64,000 nucleotides of DNA. Origin: Ceratorhiza oryzae-sativae (lineage: Eukaryota; Basidiomycota; Agaricomycetes; Cantharellales; Ceratobasidiaceae). Below are positions 45,147 to 57,441 of this stretch, piece by piece. The position numbers and the translations under genes are program-made. The notes beneath the pieces were generated by a model. It was not told the origin of the DNA. It saw only the letters and a program-made list of their open reading frames with translations, and did not search any database. The stretch lies in contig JARWMV010000241.1 of NCBI GenBank assembly GCA_030998015.1, forward strand, positions 868,001 through 932,000. Reading direction: 5' to 3'. Within the stretch, counting starts at the first letter, position 1, and each line of letters begins with the position of its first letter.

Positions 45147-48100
45147 CTAAATTGTATGTGCAAATCCAATTGCATGGTTGCCCTCACAGCTGAAGCAAAC
45201 CAATCTTTGCCATTGCTTGTTGGTCAGCACACATGGAGTGATGGAAAACCGGGATGTACACCATTGCCCAATTTTTGAGCACAGCCAAAAACCAACACAT
45301 AACCTCAAGAGAATCAAAAGAAAACGGTTAATGCAGCATAATTGTATAAGAAATAGACATAAAAAGAGAAAATACAATACCAAAAACCTTGGGGCACCTG
45401 TACTGAATGAGGTGGCTGTTGTGAGAATCATTGAGGGTTGACCCCATATCAAGCATATCCATCTGCCCTACCACTGAACCACACTCCACAACATACAATC
45501 TACCAATCGAAGTCACCATGTGCCCAATTAAACAGTCAATTTTCATAGTGTCAATGATTTCCAAGGTTGCATATTTTCCAGAGGTAAGTTGATACTGGAT
45601 GAGATTGGTATCTGTGAGCAATTGTAACTGAGGGAATGCAGAAACAACAGCAAGGATCATAGGATTCAGGTTGGGGAATGGTATTCCAGATGTTGCTGAT
45701 AACTTGTGTAAGAACTTGGCATCAACCACAATGAACATCTTGGCACAGCCATAACTGATGACCTCCTCAGTGACTTCAAGGGTGAGTGCTTGATCCCATT
45801 GCCAGCATGTGAATTGAGAGAAAAACTAGAAACATTTGTGATTAATGGCAGATTTATGAAACCAAAAAGGTGTACCTACCCAGATGTGTGATGCATCTTG
45901 TGAATTCTGGTTGTGTCAGGGTGAGACCAAAGCTCCACAAACAATATTGCCACTGATCAGATCACCTCCAATCAACATGTCAAGCCATTGCATCTTGCCC
46001 CAGATCTGGAAGGGTCAGGTGGCAAGAGCAGTCTGTACAACATGGTAGGGTATGTTTGTCTTGCAGCTGATGTACTTGATAACCTGCTGCTGTAATGCTG
46101 GCTTGAGAACAGTGCACTGGCCTGGACCAACAAAAACAAGATCAGGATACCTGTTGTAAGCTGTACCCTTGAGGATATTCTTGTGCTGCTCATCCAAGTC
46201 AAGCTCCTTGGCAAGCCCATAGATGTGTTTGATTTGGGAGAGCTGGGTGACTTGCAACACACATCGGTTGAAGCTTGAGTACAGAAATCAGCAATTCATT
46301 CAGCAACAGGCAAGAGCACCACAGAATCATTCCATTGGGAAAGCCCAGTAGCACCAAACAGGGCCCATTGCCTTGATGTTGTTGCTGACATGAAGCAGTG
46401 CATGGAGCAGGAGAGTGCAGGCTCTCAGGTGCTTCAGTTTGTTATCATAGTATAGCCTGGTTGTAAAGTTAGTATAGTGCATGATGAAAATGTGAAAAGC
46501 AACTTGCTGTTCAAAATCTTGAACCCACTTTGCAAACCCCTTGCAGATCTCCTGGATCTCCTCATGTGTAACCTTGAACCTGATGCACTTGTCAATCAAG
46601 GATATGAGTTGGACAAAGTGCTGGTAATATCTAGTCCATCAGAAACAGTCACAAAGGAGTGCAGGACCCAGCAGAGTTGCAAAGAGCAGAGTGCTCTCTG
46701 TGCTCAACTTGCCACACTTCTCCTTGAGGTTGGGGACACAACATCCAAACACAGACAGGATCATGTTGCTGCTTGCAGTGCAAGATGCACCTATTTTGCA
46801 GAAGGCCCCTGGTTCCAGTAGATAGGGGTTGGTGTCCATCCCAAAGTCTGCCCAGTCGCTGTTGTGAGTCCATATGTTGAGCAGTTTGGTAATCATGTTC
46901 TTGAACATCATGTGCATGAAGTTGTGTGGGAACAACTTTGGAAAATTGAGGCTGGGTATGCAGATGAGCACTGAGAGCTGATTGATCCCAGTACCAAGCA
47001 AACACCAATCCTCTTCAGCATTGTTCCATGCATCCAGAACCTCAAGGCCTTGCTCAACATATTCAGAATACATGCAATGTGGGAGGTTGAGGCAGTTGTA
47101 TAGTTGGGGTACATCAGGCTCCTTGGTAAATGTCTGTGAGAGGGAGACATAGTTAGTCTTCTTGTCCTTAGGCCCAGTTCCAGTTCTGATGCTGCAGATA
47201 TTACACACACAGCACAGAAACTTCCCATTAGGACCTTTCATGGATGTTAGCTTTGCAGCAGCAGGCATATTGCCAAATCAGGCAAGGAGGTAGGCATGGA
47301 GTTTGAAAGGGAAGCTGGTGGTGCTGTCAAAGGCAGGGATGCTGTGGGCAAGTACCTTGAGCTCCTTGATCAAGGGTTCAAGGAAAGTGTCAATCTCCTT
47401 GGGTTGGTTTGGACCCAGGATCATGCCAATGCATATAATGTTTTCAAGACAAGTTTGGATGGATGGCAGGAGGTTGTAATGAATAAGGATGAGGGGCCAG
47501 GATGTCTGTTTCCAAGACTTGAATGGTTCAAAGCCATTGGTGGAGAGACCAAGGGTGATATTGTTGGGATGGGAGAAGTAGTGGTGGTTGAGGACCTCAT
47601 TGTTGATCATGACTTGGTTGCACTGTAGCTGCTGGTAGTGCTCATCATCGAAGATGTTGGCAATGATGCCTGCTAGTGGCTGGCAGCAAGAATGGTATTT
47701 AAGCCTGTTAACCAACCCCAGATCACAGTACATGTTGATTAGACACTCGGCAAGTGGGATATATTGAAAAAAATGACAAGCTACAAGGCATGTGCTGTTG
47801 TTGGGATCAGGCTTGTATCGAGGCTTGCAGCACCATGGGCATTTGTTGAGGTTGGATTAGTCACCAGTGTAGGTGATACATGAATTGACACAGCAGTGGT
47901 ACAACTGGCTGGTGAGAGTGGCATGTTTGTTGATTGGTGCCTCCAGCCTTCATTCCTCCAGCAGATTGCCAAGTTGGTCAGGGAAGGCACAGGGGAGTTT
48001 GTTATATGTGCAGCTGCTGATATCAGTGTCAACCTTGTAGTTAAACCCCTGGACAGTGAGCTTGTCATTGGGAGATAGGTTCAAGCCTGGTTAAATTAAG

Positions 48101-48420
48101 TTAGCATTGTACTGAAAATCTGAATGAGGATTCGACTTACCTCTACCATGCAGCAAGTCATGCTGCCTCATCTGCAACATGTGTTGTTTGGGTGTAAGCC
48201 CATTCCAGTGAGCATTGTCAATGTAGGGTACTCTGTTGTCATCCTCTGTGTGGTAGTGCACATTGTGTTGGTAGGGTGCAAATTGTGGCAAGACAGAACA
48301 ACTTATCAGACAGGGACTGGTGCCAGGAGAATTGCAACAGAAGTTGGGATGCTCCAGCTCAGGGGATCCCATGGGGTAGTCGATGATTGGAGGGGATAGG
48401 GGCTCAAGGGGGAACATGAG
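45147..48420 (-). pseudogene. Tnp2-family (EnSpm/CACTA-like) transposase relic
   Basis: Minus-strand fragments in several frames together resemble the large fungal Tnp2 transposase. In N-to-C order they are: a QHDLLHGRGKSN region (about 48,150-48,260); LGLSTNGFEPFKSWKQTSWP with a LILIHYNLLPSIQTCLENII segment (47,440-47,580); KLTSMKGPNGKFLCCVCNIC (47,180-47,250); LFPHNFMHMMFKNMI (about 46,900); IKAMGPVWCYWAFPME (about 46,340); and the C-terminal segment TMKIDCLIGHMVTSIGRLYV (about 45,500). Stops, frameshifts and CpG loss show decay. The terminal CACTA repeats were not located, so the element's borders are unknown. Confidence 0.75.
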
Positions 48421-49809
48421 GGGGCCAGGAGGGGGATAACAGTGGTGGAAGTGTCAAGATGGTTGTTGCAGTTGCAGGGAATGAGGTACTTGGCCCATAT
48501 TGCAAAGTCACTGAAGGATCACATTGGCTGCTCTGCAAAGCTTAGTTGCAGGCTTGTTGAGGGATGGGCAGCTGTTTCACAGGTGCCAACGCACAGTCTG
48601 TGCAGTGCAAAAGTTGTTGCATACCAGGCATTTGGTATCTTGAGCCATCTAAGAGCACTGGTGTTACTTTGTGTGCATCTGGTCAACAAAAGAAATAAAA
48701 TTACCTATTGCTATGAGAAAATTTGGCTGAAATCAAGTGGGAGGGAGAGAGGGAGGGGGAGAACACTGGGGAGCAAGAGCAAAAGAATGTTGTCTGCCAT
48801 GTCGTGTTTGTACTAATGAACCAGTAGGCCAAAATGGATTAGTATCTCCAATGCAGATCATGGTTAGCACATGCACCATAATGCCAAATATCTCAGAGAG
48901 GCTGCAGAACAAGGCTGGATAATGCAGGAACACCAACATTGGCTGGCCAAGTGGAGCAAAGTAAGAAAACACAGACCAATTGTCAGGTCAGTGATGGTGG
49001 TATAGGCGCAGTTGTCATTGAAGTGACAGTGGTATGAGTGCAATTGTCAGCCAAGTGATGACAACACAAGTGCAATCGTGGAGGCATATCAGACCTCTGC
49101 AATTGACAACACTTGGAGCTGCCAAATGAGGTTGTTGGCTGTTGCTCAGATATGGTCAAAATACAACCAAGGCTTATCTGGTCACAATTAGCAAGTGGGG
49201 GCCATGGCTGTCACAATGCCAAATGATGAGAGGCAAGCAAGATTGAGCAGCAAGAGTCAAGACTAGGTTGTACAGAGTGTTGACGTTATACAAGAGGTTG
49301 CAAGGCATAGTACTAGGGTGATTGCAGAGTGGCAGTGATGAGGGAACAGCAGACAGCCAGCAAGGGTGGTTGGCAAGAGAAAGCAGTCAGACCTGTGGCA
49401 GTGCTGCTGGTGTAGGGCTCTCATGGTTTGGTCTTGAACGATTGATCAGCACTTATGATAATAGCTGGCATGAGGCTATTGAGCATACTTAAAGTTTGTA
49501 GATCATATTGAAAATAACAGTGAGGCATACTGATGTTGAGGTCAGACCTCTGCCTACAACATGCAACTGGCCTTAATAGGTCTTTCAGTGATCTTGGGCA
49601 TGGCTGTACACACACCTGACACCTCCAACGCAATCACCAGCTGTGCAATCATCAGTCCAGATGTGGGGTTCAAACATCATCTGCCAGATGCAATTTTGCT
49701 CCACTCCCAACTTGTTGATCACCATATGCCTGCCTCTTGTTCTGTAATGGCAGCCACTTGCCTCTATTGCCTTGCACCCCTTTTGCCTGCTTTTTTCTGC
49801 AATTTTGAC

Positions 49810-52664
49810 AATGCCCCCAACTGAACCCTCTACAAACCCCTGTCTCACAGCCAAGTGCCAGTCTCCCCCTACCCTACTGGCATGAGCCCAGATGAGTGAT
49901 GCTGGCTTGCCCAAAACCATGCTCTTGCACTTGCCTGCCACAAGAAGCCCTGTCCCCAAATCAACACCCCGAGAGCACAGAAGTCTTTGGGCAAAGCTCT
50001 GGCTGTGCACCAGCCTTTGCCTCTTTGCCCAGTGTCTTCCCTGGCCCCAGCAGCTGGCCTGCCTCCAACCCCAACCTTGCCTCCTGCCTTGGGGCACACC
50101 CTCATACCAGGCTCAGACCCAGACTTGGACGAAGACTTGGATGAGGAGGAGGCCCCCAAACTGTCATGGCCTAGACCATGACACAGATTTTATTATGATT
50201 TTCCTATATTTTATACATCTCTCTTTCTCACATTTTGGACAAGTCCTGTTTAAACAGATATATGCATAGAATTACTTACATGATCACATGACCTTGTTGT
50301 TGTTCACATTCTGTTTGTACCTTCTGGAATATTCTTTTATGTGGCACCATTCTTACATTGTACAATAGTTGTCTTGCACCATATGTGTATTTGATATAGC
50401 TCATCTTATGAATATATAAGGGAGAGTCTGGGAGCCTTAAGCCTCAGAACTCGACCTCCTGTTGTATCCCCTCTACTACCTGTGTGACTTATAGTCCATA
50501 GTCTCTGCCCAGTCCTCTTAAGGACAAGTGCACCTACTTCCACATCCTTGCATCTTATTGCACCCCTACTCCTTGTTGCACATCTCCCCTTGACGTTGTG
50601 ACTTAGACCTCTGGCATTGTTGCCTATAGGTCTCCCATTGTCCCCTTAGATGTTTGGGTCATCCCTTCTGGTTGTAGCTCTGACACAAACCAGCTCTCAA
50701 CCAACCAGTTTCAGATGCCAAGAAACTTGCAGCTGTACTGAGTAAGTTCTGTCCTCTCCTTATTGCCTAGAGCCCTGTTGGCTAATCACTCATGCATGAT
50801 AACAGAGGAAAAGGAGGTGATTGAGGCCAAACTTCACAAGTACAAGGCCCATGGTGCTTGTCACTGCTCTGGTACCAACTCTATTTCCAGCACCCCTGCC
50901 CCTCATTCTCATACTTGCACTGGTCCATTGAACACCTTGGTCTTGTCTCACACCTCTGCTCCAGCTCCTGCCACTCCCATTGCTCAATCTCCCAACCTGA
51001 TCACTATGTCTTCCAATCACAACTCTGACAGCTCTGATAGTGAGTCTTGCAATGATCAGCTTGTACCTGACAATACTGGTTGTATCCCTGTCCCAACTGA
51101 CAAAAAGAAGGTTACAGGGGAGGCTATTTGGAGAAGTTTGGGCTATGGAGCAAGGGACAGTATTAAGGACAACCGCTGGCTTGAGCTGAACGTATGTTGC
51201 CTACATTTTGATTACCTGTGCCAATACTGACCAGAACCATGCAGGGCAAAATCCATACACTCATGACCCAGGTAAATCTTGACTTGACTTGCTCTTGGAA
51301 AGGTCAAGACAAGGTTAAGATGGGTTTGCTGTATACTCTTGTATGTGCTTAATTTTATTATCTTTTGAGTATGCTAACAAGACCATAGATTAACAAGTTC
51401 AAGCCCTGTCTCAACAAATTCAAACACAACTGGGCCACCAAGTGGATGGTCCAGACTCAGTTCAACAACAAGTGATACCAAGATAAAAAGAAGAAAGAGG
51501 GCAGAAACAGCGTTCTCATACAGGAATCTAGGTGTTGTCAATGTCAGCATATGGCTACCCCAAGTAAGCTACCTCATACTACCCTTAATTTAACTATACA
51601 CTAATATCTTGAAGACTTTGACAGCCTGCAAGCCATCAGCAACAGTGACGATGACAAGGATGATCAGCCAAAGGGTCCCAAACACCTGCATGTTGATTGT
51701 GAATCCAGTCTGGTGCCTCCAGCTGACAACAAGCATGCTCATGCAGCTGCAGTTCCAGCTGCTGTTCCCACCCCAGCCACTGTTGCTGCTTCAGTCCCTG
51801 TTGTTGCACCTGTCCCTGTTGCTGCCTCTGCCCCTGTTCCAACTGCTGCTTCAGCCTCCTCCCCTCCCATTTGATGTAGCAGCTTGGGTTGTATGGAGGT
51901 CATACTCCCCTGTTCTTGTCAGTCAAGTTGGGCTACCACCACACCACTGACACTGAAGGCAACTCCACCCTGTGCACCCATCAAGTCTCCACAGCTGCCT
52001 GTTGCCATTGGACTGCCTGCCAAGTTGTTGGAGGTCACTGGCCAGGAGCAGCCCAAGCACCCCTGTCCTAGGCCCAAAATGCACATACATTCACCACCCA
52101 AGGATGGCTCAACACTGCAACTCCCTCTGCCATTGTCACTGCTGCCCTTGTCACCTTGTGCTCAGGATGACAAAGCCAGGTCAAAAAAGGCCAAAGAGCT
52201 GGAGCTGGCCCTGCCCTCACCCCCTCCCCCTCTTGCTCCCCCCTCTTCCACTCCTGACCAATCTTGACTTGCCTCCACATGTCAAGCCCACCCAGACAAT
52301 CCCTGAAGAGCCTGCCAAGCGCTCATTGCCAACCAAGGAGCCCAAGCCACTGCTCATGTCAAAAGCTCCTTCTACCAGCATATACAGTACGTATGCCAAG
52401 ACTGCTGCTGCTGCTGCTGCTGCTATTGCGCAGACTGCTGCTGCCAAGACTGCCACTGTCAACCAGATGATGAAAAAGGCAAAAGCCAAGCAATCGCCAT
52501 CAAAGGCAAAAGCCAAACAATTGCTGTTGAAGCCAAAAGTTGTGCAATCATCGTTGAAGCCAAAGTGTGGATTGAAGAAGGGCAAGGCACCTGCAACAGA
52601 CTTGCTGCTGCAGCCTGTCAGGGACAAGACAGATGATGGGCTACATCATACAGATGAGGAATGA
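49810..52664 (+). pseudogene. Transposon companion gene, interrupted by a solo LTR
   Basis: A plus-strand gene relic divergent from the Tnp2 relic. The first part (about 49,810-50,161) ends in an acidic tract DPDLDEDLDEEEAPK. The frame continues exactly after the solo LTR at 50,162-50,690 as PALNQPVSDAKKLAAVL. After an intron-like GTAAGT...TAG the reading resumes at about 50,763 with ANHSCMITEEKEVIEAKLHK and, near 51,120, WRSLGYGARDSIKDNRWLEL. A later segment near 51,390-51,480 (NKFKHNWATKWMV) looks like a domain seen in repeated fungal proteins. The 3' part (51,880-52,664) is Pro- and then Lys/Ala-rich with a CTG repeat. An internal TGA near 49,880 and frameshifts show decay. Function unknown. 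Confidence 0.45.
50162..50685 (-). mobile_element. Solo LTR, family 3
   Basis: A 524-bp reverse copy (TGTCATGGCC...GCTCTGACA) with the perfect 5-bp duplication CAAAC (50157-50161 and 50686-50690). It contains TATA-like GAATATATAAGG. It is inserted within the coding part of the companion gene; removing it and one duplication restores the reading frame. Confidence 0.9.
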
Positions 52665-53289
52665 TTGTAAGTACGTCTATTTCTTGGTTTACACATGCAA
52701 TGACCTTGCTTTTTGGTATTCTTGCACATAAAACTCAATATATCACTTGTAAGTGCTTGATTTTAGTATCCTTGTGCATACCACTCAATTTACAACTTGT
52801 AGGGATTTTCTTTTCCACAATCTTTCACACTGTATATATGATGAAATAGCCTGAATGTTAGTATAATGCATCCTTATTTTGAGTGATGCCAGCCAATGCG
52901 GACTACCTTATATGATGCTTTGGTTGTATATTTGAGGCACAGCAATTCTAATGTTGAGGACCTTGGGCAAATTCACAAATGAACTTTGAACTCAGGAGTT
53001 TCCCTTGCTGTGTCATTGTACTATGAACCATGTTTAAATACAGAACAAAAGAACATCAAAATACCCCTCTGAAGTAAGACAAAGAGTCTCAAAATAAGTA
53101 TAGGAATGAGCCTTAACATTGTAGTACTGAAACCACTTAAAAACTGTCTCCAAAAGTGTCTGAAAATGTGCAAAGAATTAGTCAGTTTTCAGCACCCATA
53201 AGTGTACCCTGAACAGTACTTAAACAACCAAATTCCCTCTCTTAATTAGCCACTCACAACATAACATTTCATGTGGAATTTACACATCT

Positions 53290-54384
53290 CTTGTTATCCC
53301 AGAGGGATATTGATTACAACATTGCACTGCTCATATCTTGGCAACTGCTTACACTATCAAAGCAATCTTATGCTCTATCAATAGCTAGTCTTTGGCAGTA
53401 TCTGCTACCCAAAGATCATTGTGATCCACCAGATCCTCACACCAGAATGGTCTGAAGATCATTAGAATCTTACTGGACCATCAATCAAGATCTAATGACT
53501 CCAGTGAGTCAGGAGAGCCTTCCAAATTGATCCAGAAGCTTCTCTGACTCACTTTATGACTCACTGAGATGTAGCCTCTGTTCATTAAATGTATATACTA
53601 TGATAATATGATCTACAAGCCAATAGCAGGTCTCAGATGCATCAATGCCTTTGATCCACACCCTGCCTTTACTCCCTTATCCTATACTGGGCTAGGGTGT
53701 ACCCCAAGTATAGCAGTACCCTCTTTTGATGATCGCACTGGCATGCATGCATCTATTTGGCTCTGGAATGCCCTCCTTAGGGTATAAAAGGACCTCCTCT
53801 GAGGCCCTTCCAGACCACCTCCTCCTCTTACTCAACCCAGACTGGTTATTGGTTTCTTTTCTCTTTCTATTTCTCTTGTCTGTGTGTGATTTCTTATATA
53901 ACTAGTACTGAGGAATAAAGTACCATATTAGTTATATACTATCTGATTCATTGTATCTTATATACAGAGATATATAAGGATACAATATTGCCTGATTGAG
54001 CATGACATTAAGTACCAGCTATTAGAGGAAATCTAAGTACCTGTAGCTGAGGAAGTACATGCATTAGGCAGCCCACCATCTATCCTATAAGCTATTGCTT
54101 AAGTCTAGTATTATGATTAGTATCAGTTAGTCCAAGCAACTAGGGCTGAACTACATTTAAGATATCTAAGGGAACCTGACCATAGTAGTCTTGCTCTTTA
54201 TACCTATAAATTAGTCAGTTTACACTGTGAAAGATTAAGACTACCTTGAGTGTTAGTTGATTGCATTGCAACTACTTTGAGCCTTCTTACTCTAGTCTAA
54301 GAAGTATTGAGTACAATTAGTGTATACTAACATATCTACATTTGCTTAAGCTCTAGATATCCAAGTGTACCCTGACCCATAACA
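53290..54384 (+). mobile_element. LTR family 2, 5'-truncated copy
   Basis: Aligns with the reverse LTR at 11,804-13,109 over about 1.1 kb and ends GACCCATAACA. Promoter-like GGGTATAAAAGGACC lies at about 53,780 and a poly(A)-like AATAAA near 53,915, as expected for an LTR with U3-R-U5 layout. The 5' end is missing. Confidence 0.65.
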
Positions 54385-54392
54385 TCATGACA

Positions 54393-55075
54393 CTATGAGT
54401 AGCATTACCTCCCAAGGTGAACAGGTGGTAAACAAAATCACATGACCTTGGCACTTAACCTGGTGCTTACCAAGTGACTCCTCTTAAATCTCTCCCTTGT
54501 AATGAGGAGCAAGGAGCAAGTTATTGCATGACCTTGGCACTTATTTGGCACTTACCAAGTCACTCCTCTTAAATCTCTCCTTTGTAATGAGGAGTGAGGA
54601 GCAAGTTGTCATGTGACCTCAGCACTTATCTTGGTGCTTACCAAGCTGCTCCCCTTAAATCTCTCCTTTGTAATGAGGAGCAAGGAGTGAGTTATCACAT
54701 GACCTTGGTGCTTAAATCATGTGACCCTGGGACCTTGTGTGGCTCTATAAGATTTGGAGCTGCAACAACCCTAAGAGCAACTTACATATGGTTTATAGAC
54801 TATCATGTGAGGCATCAACACTGTTTATTCATGGTCAAGCCACTCACATGACCTGTAAACACTGCAGACTGTGGAGAAGTCTGACTCACACCTTGTGGAG
54901 TATATAAGAAACAGGAAGCAAGCTGGAGGACCTAAGCTTGCTTTATCTTGTCCACCACAGGGACCTCAACCATGTACTGTAGAATAGAGACACACAATAG
55001 ATAGAAATAGACAACACAACTGATGTAGCCACTACTTAAGGAAGACCAAAGGATAGTAAACAGGGGGTCTTGACA
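54393..55075 (+). mobile_element. LTR-like repeat, family 4
   Basis: Matches 42,235-42,834 from CTATGAGTAGCATTACC to GGGTCTTGACA, with one more internal repeat of the unit around CTCTTAAATCTCTCC and AATGAGGAG. It lies directly upstream of the transposase-like gene of element B and probably separated it from its 5' exons. TATATAAGAAACAGG could be its TATA box. Confidence 0.6.
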
Positions 55076-55109
55076 CATATACCATCCTCATGTTCCATTG
55101 GTTGGTTCA

Positions 55110-57202
55110 TAATCAAAGGGGGTGTAGGCACAGCAATCCAGACTGGAAATATCCTAGCAAATGCACAAGGTCTAATCTTTTTCTTAAGGATATAGTTCAT
55201 CTGAACAAGGCTATTAGGTCACTACCAGCATGGATTCAATGTCACAAAGAAATATGAATTTTAGCAGCATGCATGTCACAGCAAACACTCAAAATAACCA
55301 CCAGCAGCTCTACCTAGCTGTCAAATCAACTACAGATCATACAAGTGAAACCCAAGTTACTGTCCTCCAAAGATCATTTGAAGATGTATGCAATACTATG
55401 CAACGTGCTCCAAAGTGCTCTGCTAGCCCTGATACTGCACTAACTGCTTCGGATATCGCCCGAAGGCTTTGTGTCGGCAATGGTGACCATGCTAAAGATC
55501 AATTGAAAGTAGCAGAATTGGAAAAGCAATGGAAGATTAATTCCTGGGCTAACATCTGGGGAATCTGGCGAACCTGAATCTTAGTGATGCCGAGGCTGAG
55601 GAGGTCTTTCGAAAAATAAATCAATTCTGAAACGACTGCTGGTGGCGCCGAAATCTTCGCGAGATTACCTTTAGATGACCAGGAAGCCTGTCGCGCAATT
55701 GAATACAAAAAATATATCACTCAGTTAGGTGATATCAAGCTTACCCAAAATACTTCACCTACTCCATTTGATCGCTCGCAAATCATTCGATGTGGATGTT
55801 GCGCTCACGAGGACATGAATGCAGCCAAAGGCGCGCCTCGTGGATGCAGGCTTTTGGAAAGAAAATAAAATGCGTACTGCTCCAGTCATCCTTTTCAACA
55901 AAGATAACGATGCCACTGTATCGCTTGCAAAAGATCCTACTGATTTATCGCTATCCGAGCAACGGGCGATCGCAGTCTCTGATGCGGGCGCAATAAAACT
56001 ACGCAGCTTAGCTGGGGCTGTATTTAACCACAAAGACGACAAAAAAGGACTCCAAGACAGCCATACCTACTGGTTTGAAGCAAATCATGGTCGCTTTCGC
56101 AGGTTTCCTGATACTAGCAATGTGCGCTACAGCTCATATATCGACGCTGCTACTGAGCTTTGTGTACTACATGACACATATATTGATTTATGAACCACTG
56201 TCAACATAAAAAGGCTACTGGTGTACTAAAACATATGGAGAGCAATGTTCTAAAGGCTTTAAATTGTCCAGCGACGCTTGCTGAACTACTTGTTATTGCG
56301 CTCTACGGCCAGTTTTTATCCAAACCATATATGCGCCTCGTTCGTGCAGCAACTGTTGCAGGAAAAGGCCTTGCTTACTTATCTGAGCTCCATACAAAAT
56401 TGCATCGTCATTTTGAGCTGGTGATCTCATGCCCAGGGCCCGTACTTGGCCCCGACGCAACCGCAGCGACTGCCACACTTGATGGATTCGATTGGGACCA
56501 TCCTGCAGTAATCCTTGCCCTTCGACGCGAAGCATCGAAGCTGCCGTACCTTGAAGGCATTTTTGTTGGATTCTGCCGAAATGCTTTGCAAACGTGGGCC
56601 CGATTTACAGACGAGTTTGCGCCTAATGCCGTGCTTGCTTCGCTTGATTCTGAACAACGTAACTTGGCATTTATGTCACCAACAAGCGATGTGAATGAAG
56701 GGGCGGTTGGAACTTGGCGGGTTTGGTCGCGACGATACCCACGTCTCACTCTGCACAAATACAATGCACTGATGGCAAATCGTTCAAACGGTACAGAGGC
56801 TTACATGGAAGCGAATTTTACACATGAACAGTACAGGTGGACCATGGAAGAGGCACACCGTATTGACTCATCCAAATTAGAAGCTACTCGGAAAGCTAAG
56901 CTTGTCATGGCCGCAAAAAAGGAAGCAGAACGAAATCAATACTTCAGGAAAAACGTGCAGAAAGGCGCATTCAAAAAGAGGAATATGTTGCTGGGATCGA
57001 GCTCGAGCTCAATCCCGAGGTTATCGCTACGTTGAAGGGCGCCCAGTTGAATGATAAGTCGAAACGCTATCGGCATATACTCGCCAACAACCAGAGGTTT
57101 CCGACCACCAGCAGACTTAGAGTCAAGGAGAAGAGGAAGGTTGTCGCCGAGATGGCCTTAACGTATTTACAGACCCAATCGATTCTGCAAACGACGTCTT
57201 GA
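55110..57202 (+). pseudogene. Transposase-like gene of element B, broken
   Basis: Better-preserved relative of the gene in element A. Order: GGVGTAIQTGNILANAQG before a likely intron; TSMDSMSQ with NFSSMHVTA (candidate first Asp, about 55,229); DHTSETQ; a CGCCAHEDMNAAKGAPRG segment (C-x-H resembling hAT-like CxxH); FNHKDDKKGLQDSHTYWFE; FPDTSNVRYSS (candidate second Asp); LVIALYGQFLSKPYMR with VRAATVAGKGL; NEGAVGTWRVWSRRYPRL (candidate Glu, about 56,698); and a charged C-terminal helix ending in the TGA at 57200-57202. Stops or frameshifts occur near 55,577, 55,640, 55,868, 56,190 and 56,945. A transposase role is inferred from the ends, the copy number and the motif order. 5' exons are missing. 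Confidence 0.5.
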
Positions 57203-57399
57203 TGAGGCGTAATTAAGACTTTACGCTGCATCCATGGCTTCTTGGCCCGAATCTCAAACTTTCTGCCAGCTTGTCCAATAAAACTCATGTGTTCTGTATT
57301 TTCAATAGCTCTTGATTCAATTATAATACGTTACACTACGATTCGAGTCATACAGCGGTAGGCATGCGGTCTGGGCCATTTCGCGCTCAGATTCCGCTT

Positions 57400-57441
57400 A
57401 TGTAACTCACAGGCACGGCACGCGAAGCGTGCCGATCCCCA
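57400..57441 (-). repeat. Right terminal inverted repeat of element B with hairpin
   Basis: CpG-rich version of the shared end: GGCACGCGAAGCGTGCC forms a perfect 7-bp stem with a 3-nt loop, 5 bp inside the element end CCCCA. The same place in element A and in the left end of B carries decayed versions (for example CAGCACACTTTGTGTGCTG at 19,230-19,248). Confidence 0.7.

Larger units (their letters stand above)
42025..57441 (+). mobile_element. Element B: unclassified TIR DNA transposon, 15.4 kb with nested insertions
   Basis: The left end reads TGGGGATTGGCACACTTTGC and the right end (reverse complement) TGGGGATCGGCACGCTTCGC. Both continue through a hairpin (GGCACGC/GCGTGCC in the right end) to TGAGTxACAT. 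The perfect 7-bp duplication TTTACAG lies at 42018-42024 and 57442-57448. The end sequence, duplication length and gene at the right side match element A. Much of the interior is later insertion: LTR families 1-5 and a Tnp2-type element with companion gene. The left TIR looks like a CpG-to-TpG decayed version of the right one. The possibility that the left and right ends come from different copies remains. Confidence 0.6.

Noticed and set aside
45147..52664. Defining CACTA terminal repeats around the Tnp2 relic and its companion gene
   Set aside because: No matching CACTA/TAGTG pair with a 2-3-bp duplication was found by eye; the ends are probably lost or too decayed.
55110..57202. Assigning the element A/B protein to KDZ, Dada or hAT
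   Set aside because: The motif order is suggestive, but I see no diagnostic signature, and the 7-bp duplication and TGGGG ends do not settle it. A profile search is needed.
57400..57441. Hairpin near the element end interpreted as a Helitron 3' terminus
   Set aside because: There is no CTRR end after the hairpin, the same hairpin occurs at both ends in inverted orientation, and 7-bp target duplications are present, which Helitrons do not make.
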